31,642 bases of DNA from Chloroflexota bacterium. GTDB taxonomy: Bacteria; Chloroflexota; Chloroflexia; Thermomicrobiales; JADLAZ01. The DNA lies in NCBI GenBank assembly GCA_020849725.1, contig JADLAZ010000004.1, positions 1-31,642 of the forward strand. The letters are read 5' to 3'. The translations under genes and the position numbers were made by a program. The notes beneath the pieces were generated by a model. That model was given only the letters and a program-made list of their open reading frames with translations, was not told the DNA's origin and ran no database searches. This document shows, one piece after another, positions 1-7,561 of the stretch; the first letter of the stretch is position 1, and every line of letters begins with the position of its first letter.

Positions 1-71
1 GTGGCTCCCGGTGCGCGCGGCCACGCTGGTGGCGGCGACGGTGCGGCGTCCCCGGCCGACCGGCGGCAGCG

Positions 72-284
72 TCACGACCAGGGCGGCGGCTGCGTCGGCA
101 GCTGCGGGTCGGCCGCGGGCGGGACGGTGAGTACCGCCGGGACGGGCGGCTGCGGGCTGGTCGCCGGGGGCACGACCGGCGTCTGGGCGGCAGCCGGTAG
201 TGCATGGAGCAGCAAGAGGAGTGTGCACAATATCGACAGGACCGACCGGAGGACGCCGGACCGGGTACTCTGAAGCGACGGCAT
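72..284 (-). CDS. Short secreted Pro-rich protein, possibly a frameshifted 5' fragment
   Basis: From ATG 284 the frame gives 70 residues. It has a clear Sec signal peptide: a basic start, a leucine-rich core containing CTLLLLLHALPAAAQ, and a likely cleavage after ALPAAA. A Pro/Ala/Thr-rich segment follows and stops at 72-74. A strong minus-strand promoter lies at 364-391, which supports real expression. An in-frame start at 290 is also possible, and the ribosome-binding site is weak. The strand stays open in another frame from about 85 to the window edge, reading ALVVTLPPVGRGRR and onward. This suggests that one indel in a GCC/CCG-rich run has split a larger exported protein. I do not recognise a family. 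The signal peptide is seen directly; the frameshift is inference. Confidence 0.5.
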   Translation of the reverse strand: MPSLQSTRSGVLRSVLSILCTLLLLLHALPAAAQTPVVPPATSPQPPVPAVLTVPPAADPQLPTQPPPWS

Positions 285-363
285 GCACATCTCAAGTGGT
301 GCAAGGAGTCCACTACTGGCGCAGGATGGCGCATTCAGGAAGATACCTACGTGATCCGTGAGG

Positions 364-391
364 AGGATAGAACCGAAGCGTTGTGTGTCAA
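364..391 (-). promoter_or_regulatory. Sigma70-type promoter for the secreted protein
   Basis: On the minus strand a perfect TTGACA (386-391) is followed after 16 bases by TATCCT (364-369). Predicted transcription starts near 357, leaving a leader of about 70 nt before ATG 284. It is divergent from the aldo/keto reductase promoter at 424-432. Confidence 0.55.
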
Positions 392-423
392 CCAACGTGC
401 AGCGCCGGCCGGGCGGGCGGGCC

Positions 424-432
424 TGCTACAAT
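424..432 (+). promoter_or_regulatory. Extended -10 promoter for the aldo/keto reductase
   Basis: TGC-TACAAT is an extended -10 element (TGn plus hexamer TACAAT at 427-432). No good -35 lies 17 bases upstream, as is common for extended -10 promoters. The GTG start at 505 is about 70 nt downstream. Confidence 0.45.
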
Positions 433-504
433 GCAGCCCTTGGGCGTGGACGCGAGCGCGGATCGGCCGGCGCGCGGCAGCGCTCGTGGGGAGAGGATAC
501 CGGC

Positions 505-1440
505 GTGGAGTATCGGCAACTTGGGCCGTCGGGCCTGCGCGTCTCGGCCATCGGCCTGGGCACCAACCAGTTCGGCGGCAAGGTCGACCAGGCCGGCGTG
601 ACGGCCATCATCGATGCCGCTATCGACGTCGGCATCACCTTCATCGATACAGCCGACATCTACACTCAGACGCGCTCGGAGCAGACGATCGGCGTGGCGG
701 TGCGTGACCGGCGGCACAAGGTGGTGCTCGCAACCAAGGTCGCCAGCCCGGTCGGCGACGGTCCCAACGACCGCGGCGCGTCACGTCACCGGATCATGAC
801 CGGCGTGGAGGCGGCGCTGCGGCGTCTGCAGACTGACTACATCGACTTGTTCCAGATCCACCGCTGGGATGACACGACGCCGATCGAGGAGACGCTGCGG
901 GCGCTGGATGATCTGGTGCGCTCGGGCAAGGCGCGCTACGTCGGCGCCTCTAATTTTGCCGCCTGGCAGTTGGCGCGGGCGAACACGATCGCCGAGGTGC
1001 GCGGCTGGTCGCCCTTCGTCACCATCCAGCCGCACTACCACCTGCTGGAGCGCGGCATCGAGCGCGAGCTGGTTCCCTACTGCAATGCCTCGGGTGTCGG
1101 CATCCTGCCCTACTTCCCGCTGGCCGGCGGCTTCCTGACCGGCAAGTACCGGCGCGGCGAGCCGGCGCCGGTCGGCTCGCGCGGGGAGAACAACCGCTCC
1201 GTCCAGCAGTACATGACCGATGCCAACTTCACGATCGTCGAGGCGCTGACGGCCTGGGCCGAGGCGCGTGGCCACGCCATGGGCGACCTGGCCCATGCCT
1301 GGCTGCTGGCTCAGCCGCGCGTCTGTTCGGTCATCTCCGGCGCGACCAGTCCCGAGCAAGTCCGCGCCCACGTCCCGGCCGCCGACTGGCGCCTCAACGC
1401 CGCCGACGTGGCCGAGGTGAACGCGATTCTGACTGGCTGA
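505..1440 (+). CDS. Aldo/keto reductase
   Basis: A 311-residue NADP(H)-dependent (beta/alpha)8 oxidoreductase, full length for the family. The usual tetrad is present: Asp48 and Tyr53 in FIDTADIY, Lys78 in LATK, and His119 in LFQIH. The N-terminus (YRQLGPSGLRVSAIGLGT) is typical of the YajO/Kv-beta-like branch. I chose GTG 505 because GAGAGGA lies at 491-497 with 7-8 bases of spacing and homology starts right after it; the open frame extends further upstream but looks non-coding there. The substrate cannot be told from sequence. The gene appears monocistronic and converges on the GDPD gene. Confidence 0.9.
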   Translation: MEYRQLGPSGLRVSAIGLGTNQFGGKVDQAGVTAIIDAAIDVGITFIDTADIYTQTRSEQTIGVAVRDRRHKVVLATKVASPVGDGPNDRGASRHRIMTGVEAALRRLQTDYIDLFQIHRWDDTTPIEETLRALDDLVRSGKARYVGASNFAAWQLARANTIAEVRGWSPFVTIQPHYHLLERGIERELVPYCNASGVGILPYFPLAGGFLTGKYRRGEPAPVGSRGENNRSVQQYMTDANFTIVEALTAWAEARGHAMGDLAHAWLLAQPRVCSVISGATSPEQVRAHVPAADWRLNAADVAEVNAILTG

Positions 1441-1542
1441 GCGCGATCTTGTGGCCCGTGCCGGCGCCCTGCCGCTGATCGACGAGGCGGCCGGCGGGCA
1501 TCAGGTGGTCGGCGACGGGCCGGCAGACGACGAGGCGTCGCG

Positions 1543-2292
1543 CTAGCTGCCGCGTCGCAGATCGTCGGCGACGCGGCGGAACAGGTCCGGATAGTTCGAC
1601 GTCATCCGCACCGCGCCGAGGCCGATGATGCGACGCATGTCGGCCTCGGTCGCTGGTCCGCCGAAGGCGCCGACGACGAGGCCGGCCGCCCGGCCGGCGG
1701 CCATGGCCGCCTCGTCCAGGTGCGCGTGCCAGAGGAGCATGACGTCGGCCCCGGCGGCGCGGGTCGCGGCGGCGGCCTCGGGCGCGCTCAGCGGCCGCCC
1801 ATCGGACTGGCGCTCGTGGATCAGCGCGCCGATCGTCACGCCGGGCGCCAGCGCCCGGACGAGCGGCAGCCGGTCGAGCTGGAAGGAGGTGATCATCACG
1901 GTGCCCAGCAGGTCGCGCGCCGCCAGTGACGCCAGCGTCGCCTCAACCAGGCCGTCGCTCCGGCCCTTGATCTCGACCTGGAGACGGGTGCGTCGTCCGA
2001 TGCAGTCGAGCGCCTCATCGAAGGTGGGGATGCGCTCGCCGGCGAAGCGCGGGTCGAACCAGCCGCCGGCGTCGAGCACCTTCAGCTCGGCGAGCGTCCG
2101 CTCGGACACCGGACCCCGGCCATCGGTCGTGCGCTCCAGAGTCGCGTCATGAATAACGACGAGGTGGCCGTCGCGGCTGTGGTGGACGTCCAACTCGATG
2201 GCGTCGACGCCGATGGCGATAGCCGCCTCAAAGCTGGCGAGCGTGTTCTCCGGCGCCTGGTTCGGCGCGCCGCGATGGCCGACGACGATCAT
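1543..2292 (-). CDS. Glycerophosphodiester phosphodiesterase (GDPD family)
   Basis: 249 residues. GDPD enzymes hydrolyse glycerophosphodiesters to sn-glycerol-3-phosphate and an alcohol, using a divalent metal. The N-terminal HRG motif (His6-Arg7), the metal ligands Glu33 and Asp35 in IELDV, His48 in VIHD, and Glu107 in QVEIKG are all in the expected order. PENTLASF is also typical. ATG 2292 is preceded by AGGAGA with 5 bases of spacing, which favours it over an in-frame start at 2355. There is no signal peptide, so the protein is probably cytoplasmic. It lies 96 bp downstream of the response regulator on the same strand, so cotranscription is possible. Confidence 0.92.
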   Translation of the reverse strand: MIVVGHRGAPNQAPENTLASFEAAIAIGVDAIELDVHHSRDGHLVVIHDATLERTTDGRGPVSERTLAELKVLDAGGWFDPRFAGERIPTFDEALDCIGRRTRLQVEIKGRSDGLVEATLASLAARDLLGTVMITSFQLDRLPLVRALAPGVTIGALIHERQSDGRPLSAPEAAAATRAAGADVMLLWHAHLDEAAMAAGRAAGLVVGAFGGPATEADMRRIIGLGAVRMTSNYPDLFRRVADDLRRGS

Positions 2293-2388
2293 GACATTCT
2301 CCTGCGGCTGATGGCCGACTATCCCGAGCCGGGCAGGGGCACGGGCGTGAGACACCCATGACGATAGCAGATCGCCGCAGTGGCGCAG

Positions 2389-3075
2389 TCACGGTCGCTT
2401 GTCCAGTGCTAGATCGGGCAGCGTGACTAACTTCCTCTGGACCGCGTACGCAGCGGCCTCGGTGCGGCGCGACAGGCCGAGTTTGTCCAGGATGTGGCTG
2501 ATGTGGTTGCGGGCTGTCTTTTCGGTGATGCCGAGCGTGGCGGCGATCTCCTTGTTCGTCAGCCCCTCGGCCACCAGTTGCAGCACTTCGCGCTCGCGGT
2601 CGGAGAGCAGTGCCGCCTCCTCCTGGCGTGTCTGGCGGTTCAGCTCCACGAGCCGGCGTGTGACCGCACCAGTAACGCCAGGATCGAGCAGCGCACCTCC
2701 GGTGGCGACGGTGCGGATCGCCTTCAGCAGGTCGGTGCGGCTGACGGTCTTGAGCACGTAGCCGGCCGCGCCAGCTAGCACCGCTGCGACGACGGCCTGA
2801 TCGTCGGCGTGTGAGGTCAGCATCAGCACCCGCAATGCCGGCTGCTCGGCCTTGGCCAGCCGGCAGGCTTCGATGCCACCCATGCCATCCATCAGCACGT
2901 CGAGCAAGACCAGGTCCGGCCGCACCGCCGGCAGGCGGCGCAGGAACTCCTCGCCAGTGGCCGCCTCACCGGCGATGATGAGGTCCGGCTCGATCTCCAG
3001 CGCCAGCCGCAGGCCGGTGCGGACGATCTCGTGGTCGTCGACGATCATGAGGCGGACGGTCGCGGTCGTGCTCAT
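2389..3075 (-). CDS. NarL/FixJ-family response regulator
   Basis: 228 residues. The receiver domain (about 8-125) has the acidic pair in IVDDHE, phospho-acceptor Asp59 in LVLLDVLMDG, Thr87 and Lys109 in YVLK. The C-terminal LuxR-type helix-turn-helix (about 155-220) contains LSDREREVLQLVAEG and NKEIAATLGI. It should bind DNA as a phosphorylated dimer. Its ATG is 2 bases from the kinase stop, and its AGGAG ribosome site overlaps that stop, so the pair is translationally coupled. The kinase is the obvious partner. Targets are unknown; the upstream peptide transporter is the natural candidate by position. Confidence 0.95.
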   Translation of the reverse strand: MSTTATVRLMIVDDHEIVRTGLRLALEIEPDLIIAGEAATGEEFLRRLPAVRPDLVLLDVLMDGMGGIEACRLAKAEQPALRVLMLTSHADDQAVVAAVLAGAAGYVLKTVSRTDLLKAIRTVATGGALLDPGVTGAVTRRLVELNRQTRQEEAALLSDREREVLQLVAEGLTNKEIAATLGITEKTARNHISHILDKLGLSRRTEAAAYAVQRKLVTLPDLALDKRP

Positions 3076-3077
3076 CG

Positions 3078-4769
3078 TCAGCTCCTAGCCGCCTCTTCGG
3101 GCCGTGCCGGCACGGTCCGTCGCGCGACATGATGGCTGGTGGCCGGCACATGCACGGTTAGCCGCGTGCCCGTGCCCGGCGTGCTGGTCACCTCGAACCG
3201 GCCGCCCAGCTCTTCGGCGCGGGCGCGCATCGTCGTCAGGCCGAAGCCGCGCTCGCCGGCTGTGCCGTTCACCGGCGTGAGGCCGCGGCCGTCATCGGCG
3301 ATGGAGAGGCGCACGCCGTCGGCGGCGAAGCCCAGCTCGACCGTCACGTGCGCCGCGCCAGCGTGCTTGAAAACGTTCGCCAGCGCCTCCTGAACGATGC
3401 GGTAGAGCGCCTGGCGCGTCACCGGCAGCAGCGGCGGCTCGTCGCCGGTAATGGCGAGCGCCACCGGCAGGCCGCTGATCGCGCCGAACTCGCGCGTCAG
3501 AGTCTCGATCGCCGGGCGCAGGCCGCGCTCGTCGGCCAGCAGCGGCTTCAGATCGTGGACGTAGTGGCGCGTCTCCCACAGCGTCTGCCGGGCTAGTTCG
3601 ATCAGCGTCTGCAAGCGGGCGCGCAGCCACTCCGGGTCACGGTCGACCAACTCGGCGGCGGCCTCCAGGTTCAGCGTCAGCATATACATCGATTGGGCGA
3701 TGCCATCGTGGATCTCCCGCGCCAGACGGGTGCGCTCGGCCCTGGCCGCCAGCGCCTCAGCCTCCGCCGCCAGCTGCGCGTTCGTCAACGCCACCGCCAC
3801 CTGGCCCGCCAGCGCCGTCAGGAACGGGCGGCGCAGCTCGACGAACGGTGCGACAGCGATCAGCAGGCCGAGCTGGCGCTGCCCCTGTGCCAGCGGCAGC
3901 GGCAGCATCAACGAGGTGGGCTGAACTGGCTCGCCACGCCAGTAGGCCGCCATCAGCGCATCTATCGGGCCGAAACCGGCGCTCCGATCGGTTGGTCCGT
4001 CGTCGGCAGCCGGCGGCTGGCGGTAGGCGATGGCGAAGCCGCGCAGGCGGCCCGAGCCGCGCAGGCGCGCCACCGTCTCGGCCACGAACTGGTCCGGCGC
4101 GGCGACGTGGCGCAGGCCGCTGGCCATCACCGCCTGGAGTATCTCGGCCTCGGCCAGCGCGCGCTGGCCACGGTCGCGCTCGGCTTCCAACTGGCGCATC
4201 AGGTCGCCCAGGTACGCGGCGAACAGCCCCAGCGGCGTCGGCACCAGCACGAAGCCGAGCAGGCCAGCGCCATTGCCCGGCGCCAGCACGCGCTCGATGC
4301 CCTCCGGCACGGCGATGACCGCCAGCAGGAACAAAGCCGCGAAGCTGACCCCTGCCAGCCACGCCGCCCGGTAGCCGAACATCAGCGCCGGCATGACGAC
4401 ACTCGCCAGCCCATACGTGTAGAAGGGACTGCCCCAGCCGCCGGTGACGACGATCGCCAGTCCGGCGATCAGCACGTCCAGCACACACACGAGCGCGCCC
4501 CGCTCGAAGGCCCGCATGCTGCCCCGGTGGCGCAGTCCCCTCGGCAGCGCTGCCCGCACCACCGGGAGGTAGGCACTCATGATTAGCAGCCAGCCGCCGG
4601 TGATCAGCAGCGCCAGCGGCGCCCACGTCGTGTTGTACGGCTGCGATAGGCCGGGTAGGCTCAGCACCAGCGCCAGTCCCCAGGTGAACCAGCGCAAGAT
4701 CAGCGACACATACGCCGGCCCCAACAGGCGGCTGGCGCGCAATTCGCGCCGCCAGAACGACGCCCGCAC
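3078..4769 (-). CDS. NarL-type membrane sensor histidine kinase
   Basis: About 563 residues from GTG 4769. Residues about 15-190 hold several hydrophobic segments, probably 5-6 membrane helices. A coiled linker and a GAF-like region (about 205-330) follow. The HisKA_3 dimerisation domain carries the phospho-accepting His354 in LAREIHDGIAQ. The HATPase domain has the N box (Asn465 in EALANVFKHA), DDGRG at 492-496 and a GFGLTTMRARAEELGG lid. The start is uncertain: only a weak GAGG precedes 4769, and the frame is open upstream through the end of the 204-residue gene, so a start overlapping that gene is possible. It is followed after 2 bases by its response regulator. The signal is unknown; the neighbouring peptide transporter is a hint only. 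Confidence 0.9.
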   Translation of the reverse strand: MRASFWRRELRASRLLGPAYVSLILRWFTWGLALVLSLPGLSQPYNTTWAPLALLITGGWLLIMSAYLPVVRAALPRGLRHRGSMRAFERGALVCVLDVLIAGLAIVVTGGWGSPFYTYGLASVVMPALMFGYRAAWLAGVSFAALFLLAVIAVPEGIERVLAPGNGAGLLGFVLVPTPLGLFAAYLGDLMRQLEAERDRGQRALAEAEILQAVMASGLRHVAAPDQFVAETVARLRGSGRLRGFAIAYRQPPAADDGPTDRSAGFGPIDALMAAYWRGEPVQPTSLMLPLPLAQGQRQLGLLIAVAPFVELRRPFLTALAGQVAVALTNAQLAAEAEALAARAERTRLAREIHDGIAQSMYMLTLNLEAAAELVDRDPEWLRARLQTLIELARQTLWETRHYVHDLKPLLADERGLRPAIETLTREFGAISGLPVALAITGDEPPLLPVTRQALYRIVQEALANVFKHAGAAHVTVELGFAADGVRLSIADDGRGLTPVNGTAGERGFGLTTMRARAEELGGRFEVTSTPGTGTRLTVHVPATSHHVARRTVPARPEEAARS

Positions 4770-4834
4770 CGCTCGCCTCAGTGCCCGCCAGAGGCGAGGA
4801 GAGCCAGTGGGAGGCGGCGGCGGAGTAGAACGAG

Positions 4835-5449
4835 TTACAGAGCCAGCAGGCTCCGCTCGTACATGGTGGCCCACAGGCGCTCCCAGGCCGAGGCGCCGCC
4901 ATCGATAGCGCGCACGCGTCGGGCAAGCTCGTCGGGGGGGTGCGGCGTTAGCAGCAGTGTCGCGCGGCGGTGCAGGTGGCGCTGGCCAAGCGTGGCGTCG
5001 AGCAGGCGCACCTCGTGCGGCTGGCTCGGCTGCAAGCCGGTGACGACGAGGACGTCGCACTGGCGCATCTGGAAGCCGGTAGCGCGCGAGACGCCGGTGG
5101 CGATGGTGTACTCACGGCGGCGATGCGCGCCGTCGTCGGCGTCATGCCCGCTGGCCGGCGGGGCGGCGGCCTGATGGCCCGGCAGCTCGATCTCGGTCAT
5201 GTAGGCATTGAGCGCGAAGTCGCGCCAGGGCATGACGTAGAACGAGATCAGCGGCCGGTACTCGGCTAGCCGGGCGTGGATGAAGCGGCTCAGCCAGGCG
5301 GCGCGCTGACCGCGCGCGTTGAAGATGAACCAGCCCTGGCCCTGGGCCAGACGCGTCTCCAGCGCCTCAAAATAGAGTGTCAGGCGGGTCAGGAGATCGC
5401 GATCCTGGACGGGCATGGCGTCGAGCAACGCGAATCCAGCCATGGGCAT
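4835..5449 (-). CDS. Uncharacterised protein, possibly a degenerate DnaC/IstB-like P-loop fold
   Basis: 204 residues, no signal peptide or membrane helix, no family recognised with confidence. The ATG lies 9 bases after the dppC-like stop. The order of segments resembles DnaC/IstB AAA+ proteins: an amphipathic N-terminal helix (about 15-37), a strand plus loop at GWFIFNARGQRAAW where a P-loop would sit, CDVLVVTGLQ in a Walker-B-like place, and ATLLLTPHPPDEL like a sensor-1 strand. The Walker A Gly-Lys-Ser/Thr is absent and no acidic pair follows the second strand, so ATP hydrolysis is unlikely even if the fold is right. A His/Arg/Asp-rich insert lies around 100-115. It sits between the permease genes and the sensor kinase, so a role in linking the two is conceivable. 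The resemblance is inference. Confidence 0.75.
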   Translation of the reverse strand: MPMAGFALLDAMPVQDRDLLTRLTLYFEALETRLAQGQGWFIFNARGQRAAWLSRFIHARLAEYRPLISFYVMPWRDFALNAYMTEIELPGHQAAAPPASGHDADDGAHRRREYTIATGVSRATGFQMRQCDVLVVTGLQPSQPHEVRLLDATLGQRHLHRRATLLLTPHPPDELARRVRAIDGGASAWERLWATMYERSLLAL

Positions 5450-5458
5450 GTGTACCTG

Positions 5459-6412
5459 TTAGAGCGTGCGGTGCGGGTCGAGGGCATCGCGGAGGCCGTC
5501 GCCGATGAAGTTGATGCTCAGCACCGTCAGGGTGATCATCAGGCCGGGGAACAGGGCCAGCCACGGGGCGCGGTAGAGTACCTCCTGCGCACCGGAGATC
5601 ATGTTGCCCCACGATGGGGTTGGCGGCTGGATGCCGACGCCCAGGAAGGAAACGTATGCTTCCAGCAGGATGGCATTGGCGACCTCGAGCGTGGCCGCCA
5701 CGATGATTGGCGCGATCGTGTTCGGCAGCACGTGGCGGAAGATCAGGCGGCGGTCGTCGGCGCCGATGCAGCGCGCCGCCTCGACGAACTCCTTGTGGCG
5801 CAACGACAGGAAGTTGGCCCGCACGATGCGCGCGACCGTCATCCAGGTGGTGATGCCGATGACGATGATGATGACCATGACGGTGTCGAACGTGCCACGC
5901 AGCACCGCCGCCAGCACGACGACGACCATCAGCAGAGGCATCGCCAGCATCGTGTCGGTCAGGCGCATCAAGACGGAGTCCACCCAGCCGCCATAGTAGC
6001 CCGAAAAAGCGCCGACGAGCGTGCCGAGCGTCATCGCCAGCGCCATCGCCAGGAACCCGACCGTCAAGCTGACGCGGCCGCCGAGCAGGATGCGCACCAG
6101 CACGTCGGCGCCGGCCTGGTCGGTGCCCATGGGATGCTCCAGGCTGGGCGGCGCGTTGATGTTGTTGAGGTCCACGCCGGTGCGCGCTGCATCGGCCGGG
6201 ATCCAGAGGGCACTGCCATACATGGTGGCCACGATCGCCACCAGCAGCACCAGACTGACGATGGCGGCGCGATGGCGCAAGAACCTTCGCCGGGTCACCA
6301 CCCATGGGCTGTCGGTGCGCACGCGCGCGTCGAGCTTGCTCTCCTGGTCGATGCTCACGGCGGTGGCCAGACCGACCGGCGCCTGCCGCTGCTCGTAGCT
6401 GCTCTCGCTCAT
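5459..6412 (-). CDS. Peptide/nickel-type ABC transporter permease (DppC/OppC family)
   Basis: 317 residues, normal length. An N-terminal cytoplasmic tail of about 45 residues leads into the first membrane helix (about 48-70, VSLVLLVAIVATMYG). A periplasmic loop contains HPMGTDQAGADVLVRILLGG, the DppC signature, and further helices follow. The EAA loop that contacts the ATPase is EFVEAARCIGADDRRLIFRH, followed by VLPN. GAGGAG lies 5 bases before the ATG. It is 42 bp downstream of the DppB-like gene. It should form the inner-membrane pore with DppB; the substrate (peptide, opine, glycoside or metal complex) cannot be assigned. Confidence 0.93.
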   Translation of the reverse strand: MSESSYEQRQAPVGLATAVSIDQESKLDARVRTDSPWVVTRRRFLRHRAAIVSLVLLVAIVATMYGSALWIPADAARTGVDLNNINAPPSLEHPMGTDQAGADVLVRILLGGRVSLTVGFLAMALAMTLGTLVGAFSGYYGGWVDSVLMRLTDTMLAMPLLMVVVVLAAVLRGTFDTVMVIIIVIGITTWMTVARIVRANFLSLRHKEFVEAARCIGADDRRLIFRHVLPNTIAPIIVAATLEVANAILLEAYVSFLGVGIQPPTPSWGNMISGAQEVLYRAPWLALFPGLMITLTVLSINFIGDGLRDALDPHRTL

Positions 6413-6454
6413 GCTCGCTCCTCGCGGAGGTCGCGCCTCCGGCTGTCGGCCGCC

Positions 6455-7420
6455 TCAGGAGTACTTGATGCGTGGGTCGAGGTAGGCATAGACCACATCG
6501 GCCAGCAGATTGCAGATGATGATCATCGTCGCGGCAATCGTCAGAATGGCCATCAGCACCGGGTAATCGACCTTGTCGACCGAGTTGATGAACAGTGTGC
6601 CCATGCCCGGCCAGGAGAAGAGCCGCTCGGTGACGACCGCGCCGGAGACCAGCGCCGCCAGTTGCAGCATGATCAGAGTCACCAGGGGCAGCGCGGCGTT
6701 CTTGAAGGCGTGGCGCTGCAGAACGGTGCGATTTGGCAGCCCCTTGGCGCGGGCGGTGCGCAGATAGTCCTGCGACAACACCTCGAGCATGCTGGAGCGC
6801 AGGTAGCGCACGTACAGAGCCGCCTGGATCAGCACCAGCGTCAGCACCGGCAGCACCAGATGGTAGATAACGCTTTCCAGCGATGGCCCCTCGCGCAGGT
6901 CGTACATCTTGCCCGGCGGGAAGTAGGGCAGCCCCCACTCCTTGAACTTGATGGCGAGCAGGAAGATCAGCACGAAGCCCATCATGAAGACCGGCGTCGA
7001 GAAGAAGACAAACGATAGGCCGGTGATGAGGTGGTCGAAGAAGGAGTACTGGCGCAGCGCCGAGTAGATGCCAATCGGGATCGCCACCAGCAGCGTGACG
7101 ACGAAGGCGGTCACCATCAGGATGAGCGTGTTGCGCAGCGCCTCGCTGAGTTCGATGATAACCGGCTGGCGGTTGACGAAGCTCTTGCCCAGGTCGCCGC
7201 GCAGCACACCGCCGGCCCAGGCGATGTATTGCGCCCACACCGGCCGCTCCAGGCCGTAGTCGGCCCGGATGCGTTGCTTGTCGGATTCGCTGATGCCGGG
7301 GATGTTGTTCAGCCGCGCCAGTGGATCGCCCAGAGCGAAGATCATGTAGTAGAAACCGAAGGTGAGCAGCACGAGCATCAGCAGTGATTGCAGCAGCCGG
7401 CGGGTAAGGTACCGACCCAT
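6455..7420 (-). CDS. Peptide/nickel-type ABC transporter permease (DppB/OppB family)
   Basis: 321 residues. It starts with MGRYLTRRLLQSLLMLVLLTFG, the classic DppB N-terminus. A periplasmic segment (DPLARLNNIPGISE) follows, with YGLERPVWAQY before the second helix and five more predicted helices. The EAA-type loop reads DYLRTARAKGLPNRTVLQRH. GGGAGG lies 4 bases before the ATG. The gene is 141 bp downstream of the binding protein, with two hairpins in the gap. It ends 42 bp before its DppC partner. Confidence 0.93.
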   Translation of the reverse strand: MGRYLTRRLLQSLLMLVLLTFGFYYMIFALGDPLARLNNIPGISESDKQRIRADYGLERPVWAQYIAWAGGVLRGDLGKSFVNRQPVIIELSEALRNTLILMVTAFVVTLLVAIPIGIYSALRQYSFFDHLITGLSFVFFSTPVFMMGFVLIFLLAIKFKEWGLPYFPPGKMYDLREGPSLESVIYHLVLPVLTLVLIQAALYVRYLRSSMLEVLSQDYLRTARAKGLPNRTVLQRHAFKNAALPLVTLIMLQLAALVSGAVVTERLFSWPGMGTLFINSVDKVDYPVLMAILTIAATMIIICNLLADVVYAYLDPRIKYS

Positions 7421-7461
7421 GGCGCCTCCCGGTGTGTGGCTGGAGAGCGGCGACTATGCTG

Positions 7462-7493
7462 TGGCCCGCCTCAATGATACATGAGACGGGCCA
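7462..7493 (-). repeat. Intercistronic stem-loop between binding protein and permease genes
   Basis: In the minus-strand transcript a 12-bp stem (11 Watson-Crick pairs plus one G-U) closes an 8-nt loop. The arms are 7482-7493 and 7462-7473. No U-tract follows, so it is not a simple terminator. Such hairpins often protect the binding-protein mRNA or reduce read-through into permease genes. Confidence 0.6.
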
Positions 7494-7515
7494 GGCATGA
7501 AACATGGCGCGAGCC

Positions 7516-7545
7516 GCGTGACCGGGGACGTATCGCTGGTCACGC
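7516..7545 (-). repeat. Second intercistronic inverted repeat downstream of the binding-protein gene
   Basis: GCGTGACC (7516-7523) and GGTCACGC (7538-7545) form a perfect 8-bp inverted repeat around a 14-nt loop. It lies 16 bases after the binding-protein stop and 22 bases before the first hairpin in the direction of transcription. Confidence 0.55.
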
Positions 7546-7561
7546 AGCCCGCAGCACGTGG

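Noticed and set aside
1451..1546. 31-codon plus-strand frame after the aldo/keto reductase
   Set aside because: Short, no ribosome site, overlaps the end of the GDPD gene, and no family match.
5276..7018. 580-codon plus-strand open frame
   Set aside because: It is antisense to the two permease genes, is rich in Gln/His/Asp/Arg as expected from the complement of GC-rich coding DNA, and shows no domain.
5367..7505. 712-codon minus-strand open frame
   Set aside because: Alternative frame of the permease genes with Arg/Ala/His-rich content; the true permeases are unmistakable in the other frame.
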